Shown piece after piece: positions 1 to 11,503 of a stretch of 64,000 bases of DNA. The first letter of the stretch is position 1. Each line of letters opens with the position of its first letter. This DNA comes from Atherix ibis. Taxonomy: Eukaryota > Arthropoda > Insecta > Diptera > Athericidae. The stretch lies in NCBI GenBank assembly GCA_958298945.1, contig OY282605.1, forward strand, positions 37,798,811-37,862,810. Reading direction: 5' to 3'. A model generated the notes under the pieces. That model had not been told where the DNA came from, ran no database searches, and worked only from the letters and a program-made list of their open reading frames with translations. The position numbers and the translations under genes are program-made.

Positions 1-430
1 GCCACACAGCACGTGCAACAACCGAATTATTTCGAGAAAAGTTTGGAGATTCGATTATTTCAAGAAATTGTGACATTGAATGGCCTCCAAGAAGTTGTGA
101 TTTAACACCGTTAGACTATTTCTTGTGGGATTATTTGAAGTTATTGGTCTTTAGCAATAAACCAGACTCTCTTAAAGCTTTAGAAGTCACTATTGAACGT
201 GCTATTCATGATATACGACTTGATTTAGTGGAAAAAGTTCTCAAAAATTGAAAATTGGGTTCATCGCATTCGTTCCTGCAAAAGAAGTCATGGAGGCCAT
301 TTGAATGACGTTTTATTCAGAACTTAATTGTATCAATTGTACTTTACATTAAATAAAAAACATTTGAATTGCCTTAACAATTAGTGTGTGTTGTTTTTTT
401 TTGAAAAGAAATCATATCACTCTTATTCGA
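1..430 (+). mobile_element. Tc1-like transposase, C-terminal fragment
   Basis: The + strand reads as the end of an IS630/Tc1/mariner transposase. It shows ATCHTAR, then WPPRSCDLTPLDYFLWDYLK, which carries the last catalytic acidic residue region, and finishes with a HGGHLNDVLF-type tail. One base disturbs the frame near 250. The 5' part lies outside the window. After the coding relic comes a short AT-rich tail ending near CGAAAACCC at about 430, which may be the terminal inverted repeat. The same family supplies the element at 52.2-53.4 kb and the central-domain relics listed below. It is a dead fragment. Confidence 0.8.
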
Positions 431-2045
431 AAACCCTTTATATATTATTTAACAACTGTCAGTAGAGAGATCATTTTTCTATAAAAAATATCAAAAAAAT
501 AAACAAAAATTTTATTTATAAATAATTATAAAAATATTATCCTTTATAAAGTAGGTAAGTATGAAAATACTTCTTGTATAAAATTCGTTACACAATATTT
601 TTTAGCCTTTCATATTAATATATAGATTACTATACTTATACTTTTAATTTTTGAAAATGATCAAGATATTAAAAAAGTTTTTTAAATTTATTATCTATGA
701 AAAATATTTCAAAATAGTTAATTTTAATAAAAATAAAAATATATACAATACAAAATTTTGTACCTTTGATGGTTTTTTTTTTGTTTTTAGTTAAGTTTTC
801 TTCTCAGTAATATTTACCTGGTCGAAACGTACACATTTTGGAACATCATAAAAATAATCCACTTGTAATTTCTTCATTTATTTTCAATCTAAAAATAAAA
901 AATAAAAAAAATATATTGCAAAAAAATAACTATTGATTGTTAAAATTCCAAAAAAAAAAATTTATTCTTTAGCAAAAGCTTTCCACCGTAATTAACTGAA
1001 AAGAAAAATTACAAACCTAATTCGAGACCGGGTGTAATTATTCTTTAATTTTTCATAGAATTATGCCAAAAAAAAAAAACGATCTTTACGAACAAAAGAA
1101 AACAGACGAAATTAGCTCCTACGTGAGCACCTCCTATATTAGTATTATGATGCAATTTTTTTGGCAACATTTTTTAAATACCTGCAGCAGGTGTTCGACA
1201 AAGTGCAGACATTTCTACACGAATATCTGCATACTATCCTCTCTCTGAATGACATGCCAAATAAATCGTAATTTGTACTTTTCATCAAGTCTTCCCTTAT
1301 TTCACTAAAACATTTTCCCATTTCCTTCCCTCTCCAACTATCAAATGATTCATTATAATTTGTTTAGATAAAAAATAAGTTTCTCTTCTGTATGATAATT
1401 TTTACATTTTTCATCCCTTACCATTCCAATACGCAAATAAATGTCATAGTTAAATTTTTGTTCTGTTTTTATTTTAAGAATATCACAAAAGGTTATGTAT
1501 TCAGTGAAAAAACCAATTCGATTGCCAAATAATTCACTGAAAATACTGCCAAATCTGTACACTTGGTTGATTTACTTAATGGCTCACTTAAAGGCAATTT
1601 TGACTATTGCTAAGGCAAGTTAACTAAACTAACTTGTAGACAGACGGAAATATGAATAGACAAATAGACAGACAGATAGGCATGCAGATAGTTAGTCAGA
1701 TAGATTGAGGGTAGAAAACGTAGACAATTTGGCTAAAGTGACTAAGTAACTGACTGACTGACCGACTAAAATTAATATACTCGTTACCTTTTGATGACTA
1801 AAATCTGAGATAACTAAAATGTCATATAAAATTTCTTCAAATTCCATCTTTTCTCTTTTTAGTTCTAATTTTATCATTATTTTTTTAAAAAAAAGAAGAT
1901 TTTAATTAGAGTAAGTTAACTTTTCAAATAGGCCGTCTAATATTTCTTTCTATTAAATTAATAATAAATTTTTGTAACACTTAAATTTGAATTATTTAAA
2001 AAAACAAAAATAAATGTTTTTTTTTTGTTAATTTTGATATTTTAG
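431..2045. other. AT-rich intergenic or intronic DNA
   Basis: There is no supported gene here. The stretch is dominated by A and T runs. A low-complexity GACA/GATA-rich patch lies at about 1640-1700. It probably includes intron or upstream sequence of the cysteine-rich gene that follows, but I found no signal-peptide exon with a donor of the required phase 0. Confidence 0.5.
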
Positions 2046-3432
2046 CGTGATGCTGGTGAGGAGACGACAACACAGAAGGAGGGAGGCGAGGAAGTTGTAG
2101 AGAAATGTGCTAAGTCAATACCATGTGGATGGGCCGTTTATACACCATTCACACGCGTTGTTAACTTTTTCATCAAAAATACGTAAGAATTTATTATTTT
2201 TAAATATAAAATATTTATTTATAAATTTATTCTTCCCCCAAAAAAAAGGACATTTATTTCAATAGTTTGAAAATTAAAAATTTCCAATTAATAAAAATAT
2301 GTTATGCAAAATTTTTAAAAATTAAATTTTTTTCTTTCTGTAGAAATTTTTACATAAAAAATTCAAGAAATAAATTTTTCTTTTTAAAATAATTTCATAT
2401 TAAAGAATTTACAAAAAAAAAAACGTTATTTTGCTTTAAAAAAAAAATTCAAATATTTTCTTCGAATTTAATTTTAAAATGGATTTTTTTTAAAAGTGTT
2501 TTTTACTTAAAATTGCATACTGTTTTTTTTTAAAACTTTATTTAATGTTAAATATAAAAAATAATAAAAATAAAGCGATTTCTAATAACACAGTGTGGTA
2601 GAGAAGTAATGAGAGTGATTTATTTTTTTCTGCGACAATTTTATTTTATTTTTTATGCAGTTTCAAAGTTTTTGTTGATATTGGGCAACTAGAAACCATC
2701 CCTTGGTTCTCTTTTTTCGATAAAAACTTGTTGATGGAAGTGGCCGTGTTACGAAGAATGTTGTCTTGGTGGAGCATCCAAGTGTCTGCAGTTGCCCAAT
2801 CTGAAGCAAAAAAAACACTTTTCTAACCCTACTAAGGATTTCTGAGTAAAAAACTTGGTTAACCATTTCTCCTGGAGATGGTCTGACCTCACAAAAGTCT
2901 TCACTCGTTCCACATTTTTATCAGTTCGATTTTTACCGAAAAATTTGTGCTCTTTATGAGGCAGAATGTTCTCCATAGGATTATTGCGACTTAATGGCAC
3001 AGAACGCACTACAAAAGCACAACTTTTATTAAATAGTTATCGGGCGAGAGACCAATTTACAAACTTTGTCGAACAGATTGCTCTCAGTGATACCAGTCTG
3101 TCATTACTTTTCTGCCACACCTCATCGTATTCAAAAAATTTTACCAAAACCTAACCGATACCATAATTTTTTTTTGGCTTTATTAAAGAAAATTTACGAA
3201 ATCTAAAATGAAAAAGCTTTTTTTTTATTCAAAGCAACAACAAAATTTAAATTAAAGATTATTTTGTAAAAAAAAAAGAAAAAAATTTATTAAATATTTT
3301 CGTTTTTTCTTTTTGCAATTTTTTTCCTTTTACTATAGATGTGAATGTCCTGAGTCGAAAAACTGCGTTCGAAACCATGACGACATATCAGTGAGTGCGT
3401 ACGTTTACTCTTGCCAGGACCAAACCACGTAA
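2046..3432 (+). CDS. Small cysteine-rich protein, probably secreted; two 3' exons (partial)
   Basis: Two exons are visible, 2046..2182 and 3339..3432. The first follows a TTTTAG acceptor and ends AC|GTAAG; the second follows ACTATAG. Joining them (AC+A) keeps one frame to a TAA at 3430-3432, giving 76 codons. The segment opens with an acidic Thr/Glu-rich stretch (RDAGEETTTQKEGGEE). A compact domain of about 57 residues with six cysteines follows: KCAKSIPCGWAVYTPF, then NTCECPESKNCVR, then SAYVYSC near the C terminus. Six cysteines suggest three disulfides and a secreted protein. The first exon starts in phase 0, so a 5' exon with the start codon and a likely signal peptide is missing, either upstream of the window or unseen. 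The pattern reminds me of small uncharacterised arthropod secreted proteins, but I cannot name the family, so no function is given. The intron carries a mariner relic. Confidence 0.7.
2645..3125 (-). mobile_element. mariner relic inside an intron
   Basis: Read on the minus strand, the 3.1-kb end carries N-terminal helix-turn-helix-like text (NVERVKTFVRSDHLQEKWL). The 2.7-kb end carries ADTWMLHQDN followed by a SINKFLSKK-like stretch, which is the second catalytic Asp region of a mariner transposase. The middle is deleted and the frames are shifted, so it is non-functional. It sits in the intron of the cysteine-rich gene on the opposite strand. Similar lineage pieces occur at 34.5-35.6 kb. Confidence 0.65.
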
Positions 3433-5555
3433 TTTTCAATAGTTTGATAAGCTTTTTTTTAAAAAAAATAAGAAAATAAGATAAAGACTATGATCTGGTT
3501 TTTTTTTTAAATAATTATTTGTATTATGAATAGTATCAGATGATCACGAATGAAAGATTGTTCATCTAAATAAAATGGCAGAATTTCTAGTATTTTTTCA
3601 TCCAAGCTAAAATGCATAGATAGCATCGAGTTCATATTATGACCAATTAACTTATTATCTATCCGTTTTCAAAGAAAGATTTTTTTTTAAATTATAAAAT
3701 TTGAATAATATTCTAATAGAAGCATCGGTAAAAATCTTCTTTATGTAAATTTGACAGAAAATAAATTTTAAACAAATAAAAAAAAGGTCGATTTTTTTTA
3801 AATCTGGAAATATTTAAAAGAAAATAAATTTAAATACATTTTTTTTAGAAATTATATTTCAAAAAGAAAAAAAGACGGTTTTTTGAGATAAAAAAAAATG
3901 CATAATAAAAAAACAAAAAAAAAATTTAAATCAACAAAAAAATGTTTTGAAGTAAAAATACGATCGCTGCTTTCATTTAGTATTTTGGCCATTCGATAAT
4001 GAGATAGAAAAATTAATAAATAATAAGCACAAACGCTAAAGTTACTTACATATTTTTTACTACTAAATATTAATAAAAGATATTTTAGATTTTAAGATGC
4101 ATTAGCATTAAAATACATAAATTCAAATTCAGAAAATTATATACTGAAGGAAAATAAATAATACATTAATTAAGTAATAAATATACATACATACATACAT
4201 ACATGCATACATATATACATATTAGGCAAATAAGAAATGTACAAAATAATTTTAGTAAACATTAATATTTTACAATATGTTAAACAGGACATCAAAAATT
4301 TATTTCAATAAAAAACCCCAAACAAAATTGAATAATTCAAAATGAATTCTGTGTCAAAACAAAAAAATGGAATTTTCAGCTAAAAATAATTTTCGTTAAA
4401 AAAAAATTTCCTTTTTCAAAAATTTCAAGGATGTTTTTTTTTTAGTTTTTATTCAAATTAAATAATTTTGCTGTTAATATTTTATTTTGTTTTTGTTTTT
4501 TCCCACAAACAAATCGAAAAAAGCCTAAATTGTCATTGAGTATTTAAATTATAATAGAAAAATGTAAACTTACCAATAGTTTTATACAATTTATAAATAT
4601 TAAATCTTTCAGTATTTGTTTTACAAAAAAAAAAAAAATCCATATACATTGGATTCATTAATAGCCTATTATAATAATTTAAAAAAACACTCTTTTCGTA
4701 AATGATATAAAAGAAAATATAATAAATAATAACTAAATTTCAATAGTTAATCAAATCAAAAAAATATAATTATTATTAAAATCAGAAGAAAATTTAAACA
4801 ATATTTAAGAAAAATGTTAAAAATATTATATAATATAAAAATTATTTGTTTACAAGAAATAAAAAAAAAATACTGTCTACTGACAATAAACAGTCTGTGG
4901 ACAATAAAATTTGAATTAATTTTTGTAAATATATTATTTTCCTTAAAAATGGTTCTATTTTTAAAAAAAAATTATATTTTATGTATTTTTATTAAATTTA
5001 AATTAATTTAATTAATTATCTTTAAGAATTTTTAAAATTGGTTATTAATAAAGAATTATTTTCATTTAATATGATTGGTTTTTTTTCCTCGCTTTTCACA
5101 ATCTGTCCGTTATTATAGAATTATAATTATTTGTGAAAAGAAAAAATATGTAAACTTATATAAAAAGGATATTATTTTGGAGGGGGGTTGAGGGAGAGAT
5201 TGTAATCAAATTCAACTACCTCAATAGCCACTCTCAGAAAAATATTTAAATAAAAATAATATCTATTATTTGTCAAATTGTGTTTTATATTTTTTTAATT
5301 TGTGTAAGAAATATTTTTTTAGTTTTTAATATGGAAGAAATGCAAATGTGAAATTGATTTTTACCATGTAAAATAAATAAAATATTAAAAACTATAAAAA
5401 ATTAATTTTTGTTTTTGTTTTTTTTTTGTTGATAAAATAAAAATATTTGAAAGGAAAATAAATTTGAGCATTTGTTAATGTAAAATTAATTTTTAACAGT
5501 GTTTATATACTATCGAGTAAGTATGTAGCTTTGCTCAGTCTTTGAAAGCCTATTA
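3433..5555. other. AT-rich 3' flank, no gene seen
   Basis: This stretch is downstream of the cysteine-rich gene and is likely its 3' UTR plus intergenic DNA. Several AATAAA-like signals are present but none can be chosen. An ATAC microsatellite lies at about 4180-4220. Open frames here are AT-rich low-complexity text. Confidence 0.5.
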
Positions 5556-5637
5556 CTTTGACGTTTTAAATGACAGTTCTATTGTCATTTTTATAGCCAC
5601 CATATTTAATCTTAGAAAACTACTACATTCAACAACA
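5556..5637 (+). repeat. 82-bp direct repeat, left copy
   Basis: It begins CTTTGACGTTTTAAATGACA and ends CATTCAACAACA. A copy with about six differences lies at 7094-7175. The two copies abut exactly the two outer ends of the inverted-repeat element between them. Confidence 0.8.
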
Positions 5638-7093
5638 CTTAGATTAAAGAATACCTGGATATGCCCTTACCGTATATGTATACGCAATTTTGTGTACAAA
5701 TATTTACTAGGGGGATATGACTGTCAAAAAATTTTCATGTAGACATGACACCCACTGCCATCTATGTATGTGTCGTAATGGAAATTTATGTAATTGCAAA
5801 AGCATAATTTATATTTATTTTAATTCACTTACTGGAAACAAAAATACAATTTAAATACAACGATATGTCATTTTTATTTTTTGTACAATCTTTTGATACG
5901 AAATGGAATTCTATTTTAGGTTTATTATACATTTCGTAAATATCAATCAAATATAAACCGCCTCAATTTTGTAGACTTTTGGAGAGTTTGAAAACTTTAA
6001 TTCTCCATGAAAGTGGAGACTTGGGGTTTAGCTTTGTCATTTGTGAATCCGATGTTGACAGTCCAATGTTCACCATAAAATAGTACAGTGCCGGTGTAAA
6101 TAAAGTGTGTGTAAGAAAGTTTAAGGGACCGAATTTTTCTGTCTATTTTCCATTGCTGTTTTCATTGTGTTATAATAAATAAAGTTTATTCTTTGGTAAG
6201 CTTATTATTTAAATAAATTTGTTTTGATTGCTCTATTAGACCATATTATAATGCATTTACTAAATAATATTGTTTTCATTTTTTTTTAGAATATAAGTTA
6301 TTAATTATTTTAATAACATTAAATTTTTCATTTTCTGTTTTTGTTTAAAGCATTTCTCTTAATGTTGTATACGATTAACTTATATATTATCAAGAACTTC
6401 ATGTATTGTAATGTTCTATATAATTAATGCTTTATTTTTTAATTTAATTTAAATGCACAATGCCTATTTAAATTACCATTTCCATTCATAAACACACATT
6501 TATATTATAATTAAGGTGTTTTCCATCTATGGTACTTATGCTTGTTTAAAATTAAAATTTTATTTAATAAGTTGCGGTGTGGTTTGATTTCAACATAAAC
6601 AAAATATCACATTTTCTCATTTAATTTATTTTGCATTTTTGAAATTAATTTAAATTTGTACACATAATTGTTTTCATATAATCAAATAACTTACAATTCA
6701 TATTTTTATATACTATTCCCCACATTAAAAATTCTGTTTTAATAAATAATATACAGTGAAATAAATAAAATGAAAATACATAATAAATAAATAAATATTT
6801 AAAAATAGAATACTGTGTTTTATTGCATATTTACAAAACTAATTCCATCAAACAAGACCCGCAATATTAAAAAATCTGCTTCTTTACGCATACGTGAATG
6901 TGTAAATGATATCACACATGAGAAATGGTTTTAAACGAACCGCTTCAATCGCATACTGAACTTTTAAATTGGCCCCCAATGATTTACGCCGTTTCTGTTG
7001 TATTGCATGTGTGTGCGTTCTATGAATGTATTGCCAACAAAATTTGGACAGAATTTTTGTGTAGAGGCCTATCCAGTACTTCTTTAATCTAAG
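5638..7093. mobile_element. Unclassified DNA element with terminal inverted repeats
   Basis: The left end reads CTTAGATTAAAGAATACCTG. The right end, read on the other strand, is CTTAGATTAAAGAAGTACTG, followed by similar GGATA(T/G)GCC text. The imperfect inverted repeats are about 28 bp. The 1.46-kb interior is AT-rich and has no recognisable transposase, so this is probably a non-autonomous element. The same ends bound 37134-39361, which makes it a family. It is flanked on both sides by the 82-bp direct repeats. I cannot assign a superfamily. Confidence 0.6.
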
Positions 7094-7175
7094 CTTTGAC
7101 GTTTTAAATGACAGTTCTGTTGTCAATTTTATAGCCACAATATTTAATCTTGGAAAACTACACCATTCAACAACA
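7094..7175 (+). repeat. 82-bp direct repeat, right copy
   Basis: This is the partner of 5556-5637. It starts CTTTGACGTTTTAAATGACA and ends CATTCAACAACA, immediately outside the right inverted repeat of the intervening element. Confidence 0.8.
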
Positions 7176-7239
7176 TGTCGACATAGTAAAATCTCACCAA
7201 ATCCCATATACAAATTCTAATATAAACCCTCACAAAACG

Positions 7240-8330
7240 GTTTTAGTTCAAATATCTAAGGGTCATTCTGGACCAAACATTTACCTGGAACTTACACTTT
7301 ATTAGTATTGGTGATAGAGAAACTAGAGCCATTCGGGCTTGTCATGGGCTCTTCGGTAAAACAAGGGGTCTGCAACCAAAAATAATACTGTGGTTATATC
7401 TGGAAATATTTAGAACTATTAATTACCTCCACCTGGAAGTCGTTTGATGGCCTAAGGCTGAACAACGTACTACCCAAGCAACTCTTCATAAAGTTCAAAA
7501 GACTGGCATGCTTGGGTATTACAAGTACCCTAAGAGCATGCCGCATGACATCTCTTGAAGCTTTTGCATTTGCATATTAGGAAATTTCAAAACCTTTACA
7601 TCCGGTGACTTGTTCGACAATCTTAAGGTTTTATCGGACCAAAAATAATTCCAGGAAGACAACTATCGCTCGGATGCAATATCGAGGAAACCTAACCTAA
7701 AGCAATTCTTCAAAGTAGTTCTCACGGATCGCCTAACTTGATAAGGGAGGGGAGCCGTCACTCGAATAAGTGTTCCTCTTCTTTTACAAAAACGGTTCTA
7801 AAATGGATGTGGGTATTGGGGCGGATGTAGTCGAACCTTATTACCATCTATCTAAGGACCCTGGTAAATCCCCATCCATTTTTCAGGCAGAAATACATAC
7901 TATAGAGCTTTGTGCTAGAGACAGTATCAGAAGGAACCTATGTAATGCAAAAATCTATATTATCTCAGGCATTGAAAGGTCCTTTCTCATCTGTTATCCA
8001 GTCCAAGCTAGTTGCGGATATCCTCACGGTCCTTAATAGTCCGTTAATTAGATATTGAGGGTAACGAACTAGCCGGGAGCAAATAGTCCGTTCATTGAAT
8101 CAGAATCCTTCTGTGGCTAACAAAAAGGCCACTTAGGGTCTATTATAGAGTCCTGGGAAGGAGGGGTTAAAAGCACACACTGGGATAATTCCCCAGTCAT
8201 GAATCAGTCTACAAAACGCATAGGCTTTTCCAAAAATAAAAGGTCGGCAGAGGTCCTTAAACTCACCAAACTAGACCTAAGGATACTCACTGGCCATTGT
8301 CCGTTTTTGTTATATTTTGTAACCTTTGGT
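7240..8330 (+). mobile_element. LOA/R1-type LINE relic: reverse transcriptase end plus RNase H
   Basis: The first part (7240-7560) reads in broken frames as the end of a LINE reverse transcriptase: ILD..FTWNLHF, RAIRACHGLFGKTRGLQPK, then a KVQKTGMLGYY-like stretch. At about 7770-8036 an open frame matches a LINE RNase H domain: FFYKNGSKMDVGIGA for the first catalytic Asp region (Asp replaced by Asn here), then SIFQAEIHTIELCARDSI for the Glu region. Reverse transcriptase followed by RNase H on one polypeptide is typical of LOA and I-type LINEs. Stops and frameshifts make it non-functional. Confidence 0.75.
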
Positions 8331-8686
8331 ATCATTTTGTTGAAACCATATTTGGTCTAAACCAAAATCTTTAAGTTCAAGCTAAAAAAAATCGGTGATG
8401 GTAAGGCCAAAAACGCTCAAAGTTGACGGTAAAGGTTTCTTCTTCTTCATTTTCAAAGAAATACAAGCCAAAATACACACTATACAGTCCGTTTTATAGA
8501 TAAATTCATCTCCTTAATAGTCACTTAAAGGTCATTCAGTAATAATGTATGTACCGAACGGAAAATGAGCCTCATCGCTGAAGAAAATTTTGTTCGAAAA
8601 ATGCAAAAAGATGGCTATGGCAGAATAACCTGTTTAAACAATTTATAGTCAGTTTAAACATATTAAATAATCAGTCTATAATATTA

Positions 8687-9395
8687 GTTAGTCGAAAAAG
8701 TTCGTGGCATTTTCCGACAGATGGAGTTAAAAACAAATAACTCAGCAGTCATGACATAACTTATATTGGGGTACCTCAGGAATTGACATCTGCGATACGC
8801 TGCTTAAGCGCAATGAAATCGAGCCAATACTGAAGCGAGACGAGGAAAAATAGGTAAAATACGAGAATATCATTCGAAAGAGATTATGGAAAAATAGAGA
8901 TAAATGATCACAAATAATTTCTAAGCCATGATTGACGGCCAATGAGGTTATGTTGTGTGTATGGTGGGACTGAACGAGAATCGTTCATTATGAACTGTTA
9001 CCGTTCCGTCAAACTATTAACTCGGTACTGTACTGCGAGCAACTCGAAAGATTACGCCAAGCCATCGAGACAACATGGTCAGAATTGATTAATAGTAAGG
9101 ATGTCGTCTTCAACCACGATCATGCTCGATCACGCATATTTGATGACTTGCCAAAAATTAAGAGAGCTAGTCTAAAATCTGCAAAACTCGTTTGATGGAA
9201 CCAAACTGGCTTCAAGAAAGGCCTGTGAAAACCACTTAACACAGTTTATACTAATGGAATCATGGCTCTACCCAAAAAATTGCAAAAACATTGTCGATAA
9301 TAATGAAGAATATTTCCTTTGAATAAATTAATTTTAACACTCAGATTTAAGCATCTCTATTTTATACAAAAACGCCGCGAACTTTTTCGACTAAC
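8687..9395 (+). mobile_element. Internally deleted mariner (mauritiana-like)
   Basis: Inverted repeats GTTAGTCGAAAAAGTTCGTG at the left and its near-exact complement at the right define a 709-bp element. Inside, in decayed frames, are RIVHYELLPFRQTINSVLYC, then VVFNHDHARSRI (second catalytic Asp region) and a C-terminal KNCKNIVDNN stretch. This order matches the mauritiana group of mariners. Full-length mariners are about 1.3 kb, so roughly 0.6 kb is missing, and stops are frequent. Confidence 0.85.
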
Positions 9396-11503
9396 AAATA
9401 TAAAATGGCAAATCCTAATTTTTAAAAATGTTACCTTGAATTAAATGCATTTTTTGACTGTACCTTCTAAACTAAGAGATGAATAACGGTTTATAAGGTG
9501 TAAACACTCATTTTTAGGCTACTAAATAGGTAAAAAGAGGAGAAAATTAATATAAAATTACTAGTTTTTATTGTTATTTAATCAAAAAATGTATTTCAAT
9601 TTAAATATTATAATTTGTACAAGTTTACAAATAATAACTGAAAGTCCTCGATTCAATTTTCTAAAATACACTAATATGCTCCATAAAATTTAACCACTTC
9701 TTTTTACTCCCTCTAACTAACAATTGACCAGTGTCATAGGAACTCTTATAATGTCAACCTATGCCTAACATGTATATGCCAAATGGCATCATGGTCGTGT
9801 CGCTACAAATAATAATTATCAAACGATAGAGCTGTAATTTCAAAACTGTAAAATGGATAAGTCGATATAATAAAAAATTTAAGTGAATTTTATTAAAAAA
9901 TATGGTTTTTCCTAAAACAGAAAGAAAAAATTCTTTCTTTAAGAATATTTTTGAAAATTTACAATTTCTTTTAATTTTACAACCAACAAACCCTTCTATT
10001 TGTAGTCTTAAGCAAAAAAACAAAAACAAAACAAATTCAAATTTATAAAAATTCTCCGATGAAATGACAAATTTGTATGAATATTAGGGAATTTCTAAAA
10101 AATTATATATAATGAAAATTATCTCAAATTAATTTATTAAAAATCTTCAGAATTTACAGAAATAAAAAAGATTCTTGCTTAATGGTGATTAAGTACTCAA
10201 AATCCCCTAATTTGCTTAAAAACGTTATCGTTTCCTTTATCACATTTATAAATTCAAAATTTTAATTTTTAAGAAACCATAATTTTTCTATCAAAAAATA
10301 ATTGCATTATTCGAAAAATGCTCTTAAATATGGTCCAATAGACGAACTTTTTAATCAATAATTTTAACTTTTTAATTAATAATTTTAACTTTCGGTTTTT
10401 TGCGTTTTCCTTTCCAATATATTAGATTAGATCAAAGAAATGGTTAAATAATATTCGGACCAAATAAAAGATTATAATAAATAGAATTAAAATATGGAAA
10501 ATATGATTATTCAAGAAAATGAACATTAAGGCCAGCTTTCTTTTCGACAACGGTCTTTTCGATGACATTGGACCCAATGTTGTCTAGAGTGGTCAATTTA
10601 ACGTCACTGCCATCGTCGAACAATAAATGTTCTAACATTTTTTTTTATAATAAATTAACCGGCAAACAGCACAATTTAAAAACCAAATACACATTGCAAA
10701 ACGTCCTAATTTCGAAATGTTCGTTCTCGATCGAGATGAACGTTCGCTGCTCGATCAACGAGAATTAGTTCGTGCGACATATTTGAGCATATATTGTATT
10801 ACACACCTCGAGCAGAAACATGTGCCTAAAATTGGAGAATTTCATGAATTGAGTAATCACAGTTTAGGAATTCAAATTTTTTTTTAACAAATGACAATTT
10901 GTCATTTAAGTAATTTGGAAAATTCACCAGTGTTTTAATTTTAGTAGCAGGCAAATAACTGTAAAAACATTTAATTTTAATAAGAAAAAAACGTAACGAA
11001 TTTAGTAATTTTCGATTTCTTCGATGCATTTCCGTTGCTCAAATAATGAAGTTGGCTAGAAATTAATATTTGATACTGAATTTGTCTTGGCAACCAAAAT
11101 TATGGTTCGTGTCTATAATGCACAATGTCGGAATCTTAGATATGACAATTCCCGTGTCAACCCAACAATCTATGTTAATGTATTCAAAGCAGCCTATTTA
11201 AATTGAAACATAATCAATAAAACTAAAAAATTCTTATATATTATAGTATATAAATCCTATATTGATAAATATTTGATTTAATGGTAAATTTGTTATTGAC
11301 GGAATAATTCTGAATTTCAATCTTTTGTGATTATCATACTATGCGCAACTTTTGTACCATACTGCCAACGATGTCTGACATTTGACGATTGACGTTTGTT
11401 TAGACGTTGTTTTCTCATCCTTTCCCTTCTGGTAGAGTTGGACTGACTGAAATCGATTTGAACTTGACGCGTATTCATCCGAATTTCTTTGTTATTTCCT
11501 AAA
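9396..11503. other. Intergenic DNA leading to the HID1 promoter
   Basis: No gene is supported. The distal part is AT-rich. The segment at about 10.55-10.82 kb is more balanced in composition and holds the 12-bp palindrome TCTCGATCGAGA at 10725-10736. The last 150 bases before the HID1 start codon (from about 11350) are also less AT-rich and are the likely 5' UTR and promoter, but no TATA box or initiator can be singled out. Confidence 0.45.

Noticed and set aside
1063..1248. 61-codon + frame with several cysteines
   Set aside because: It is Lys/Ser-rich at the start, lacks homologous motifs, and its donor phase does not fit the exon at 2046.
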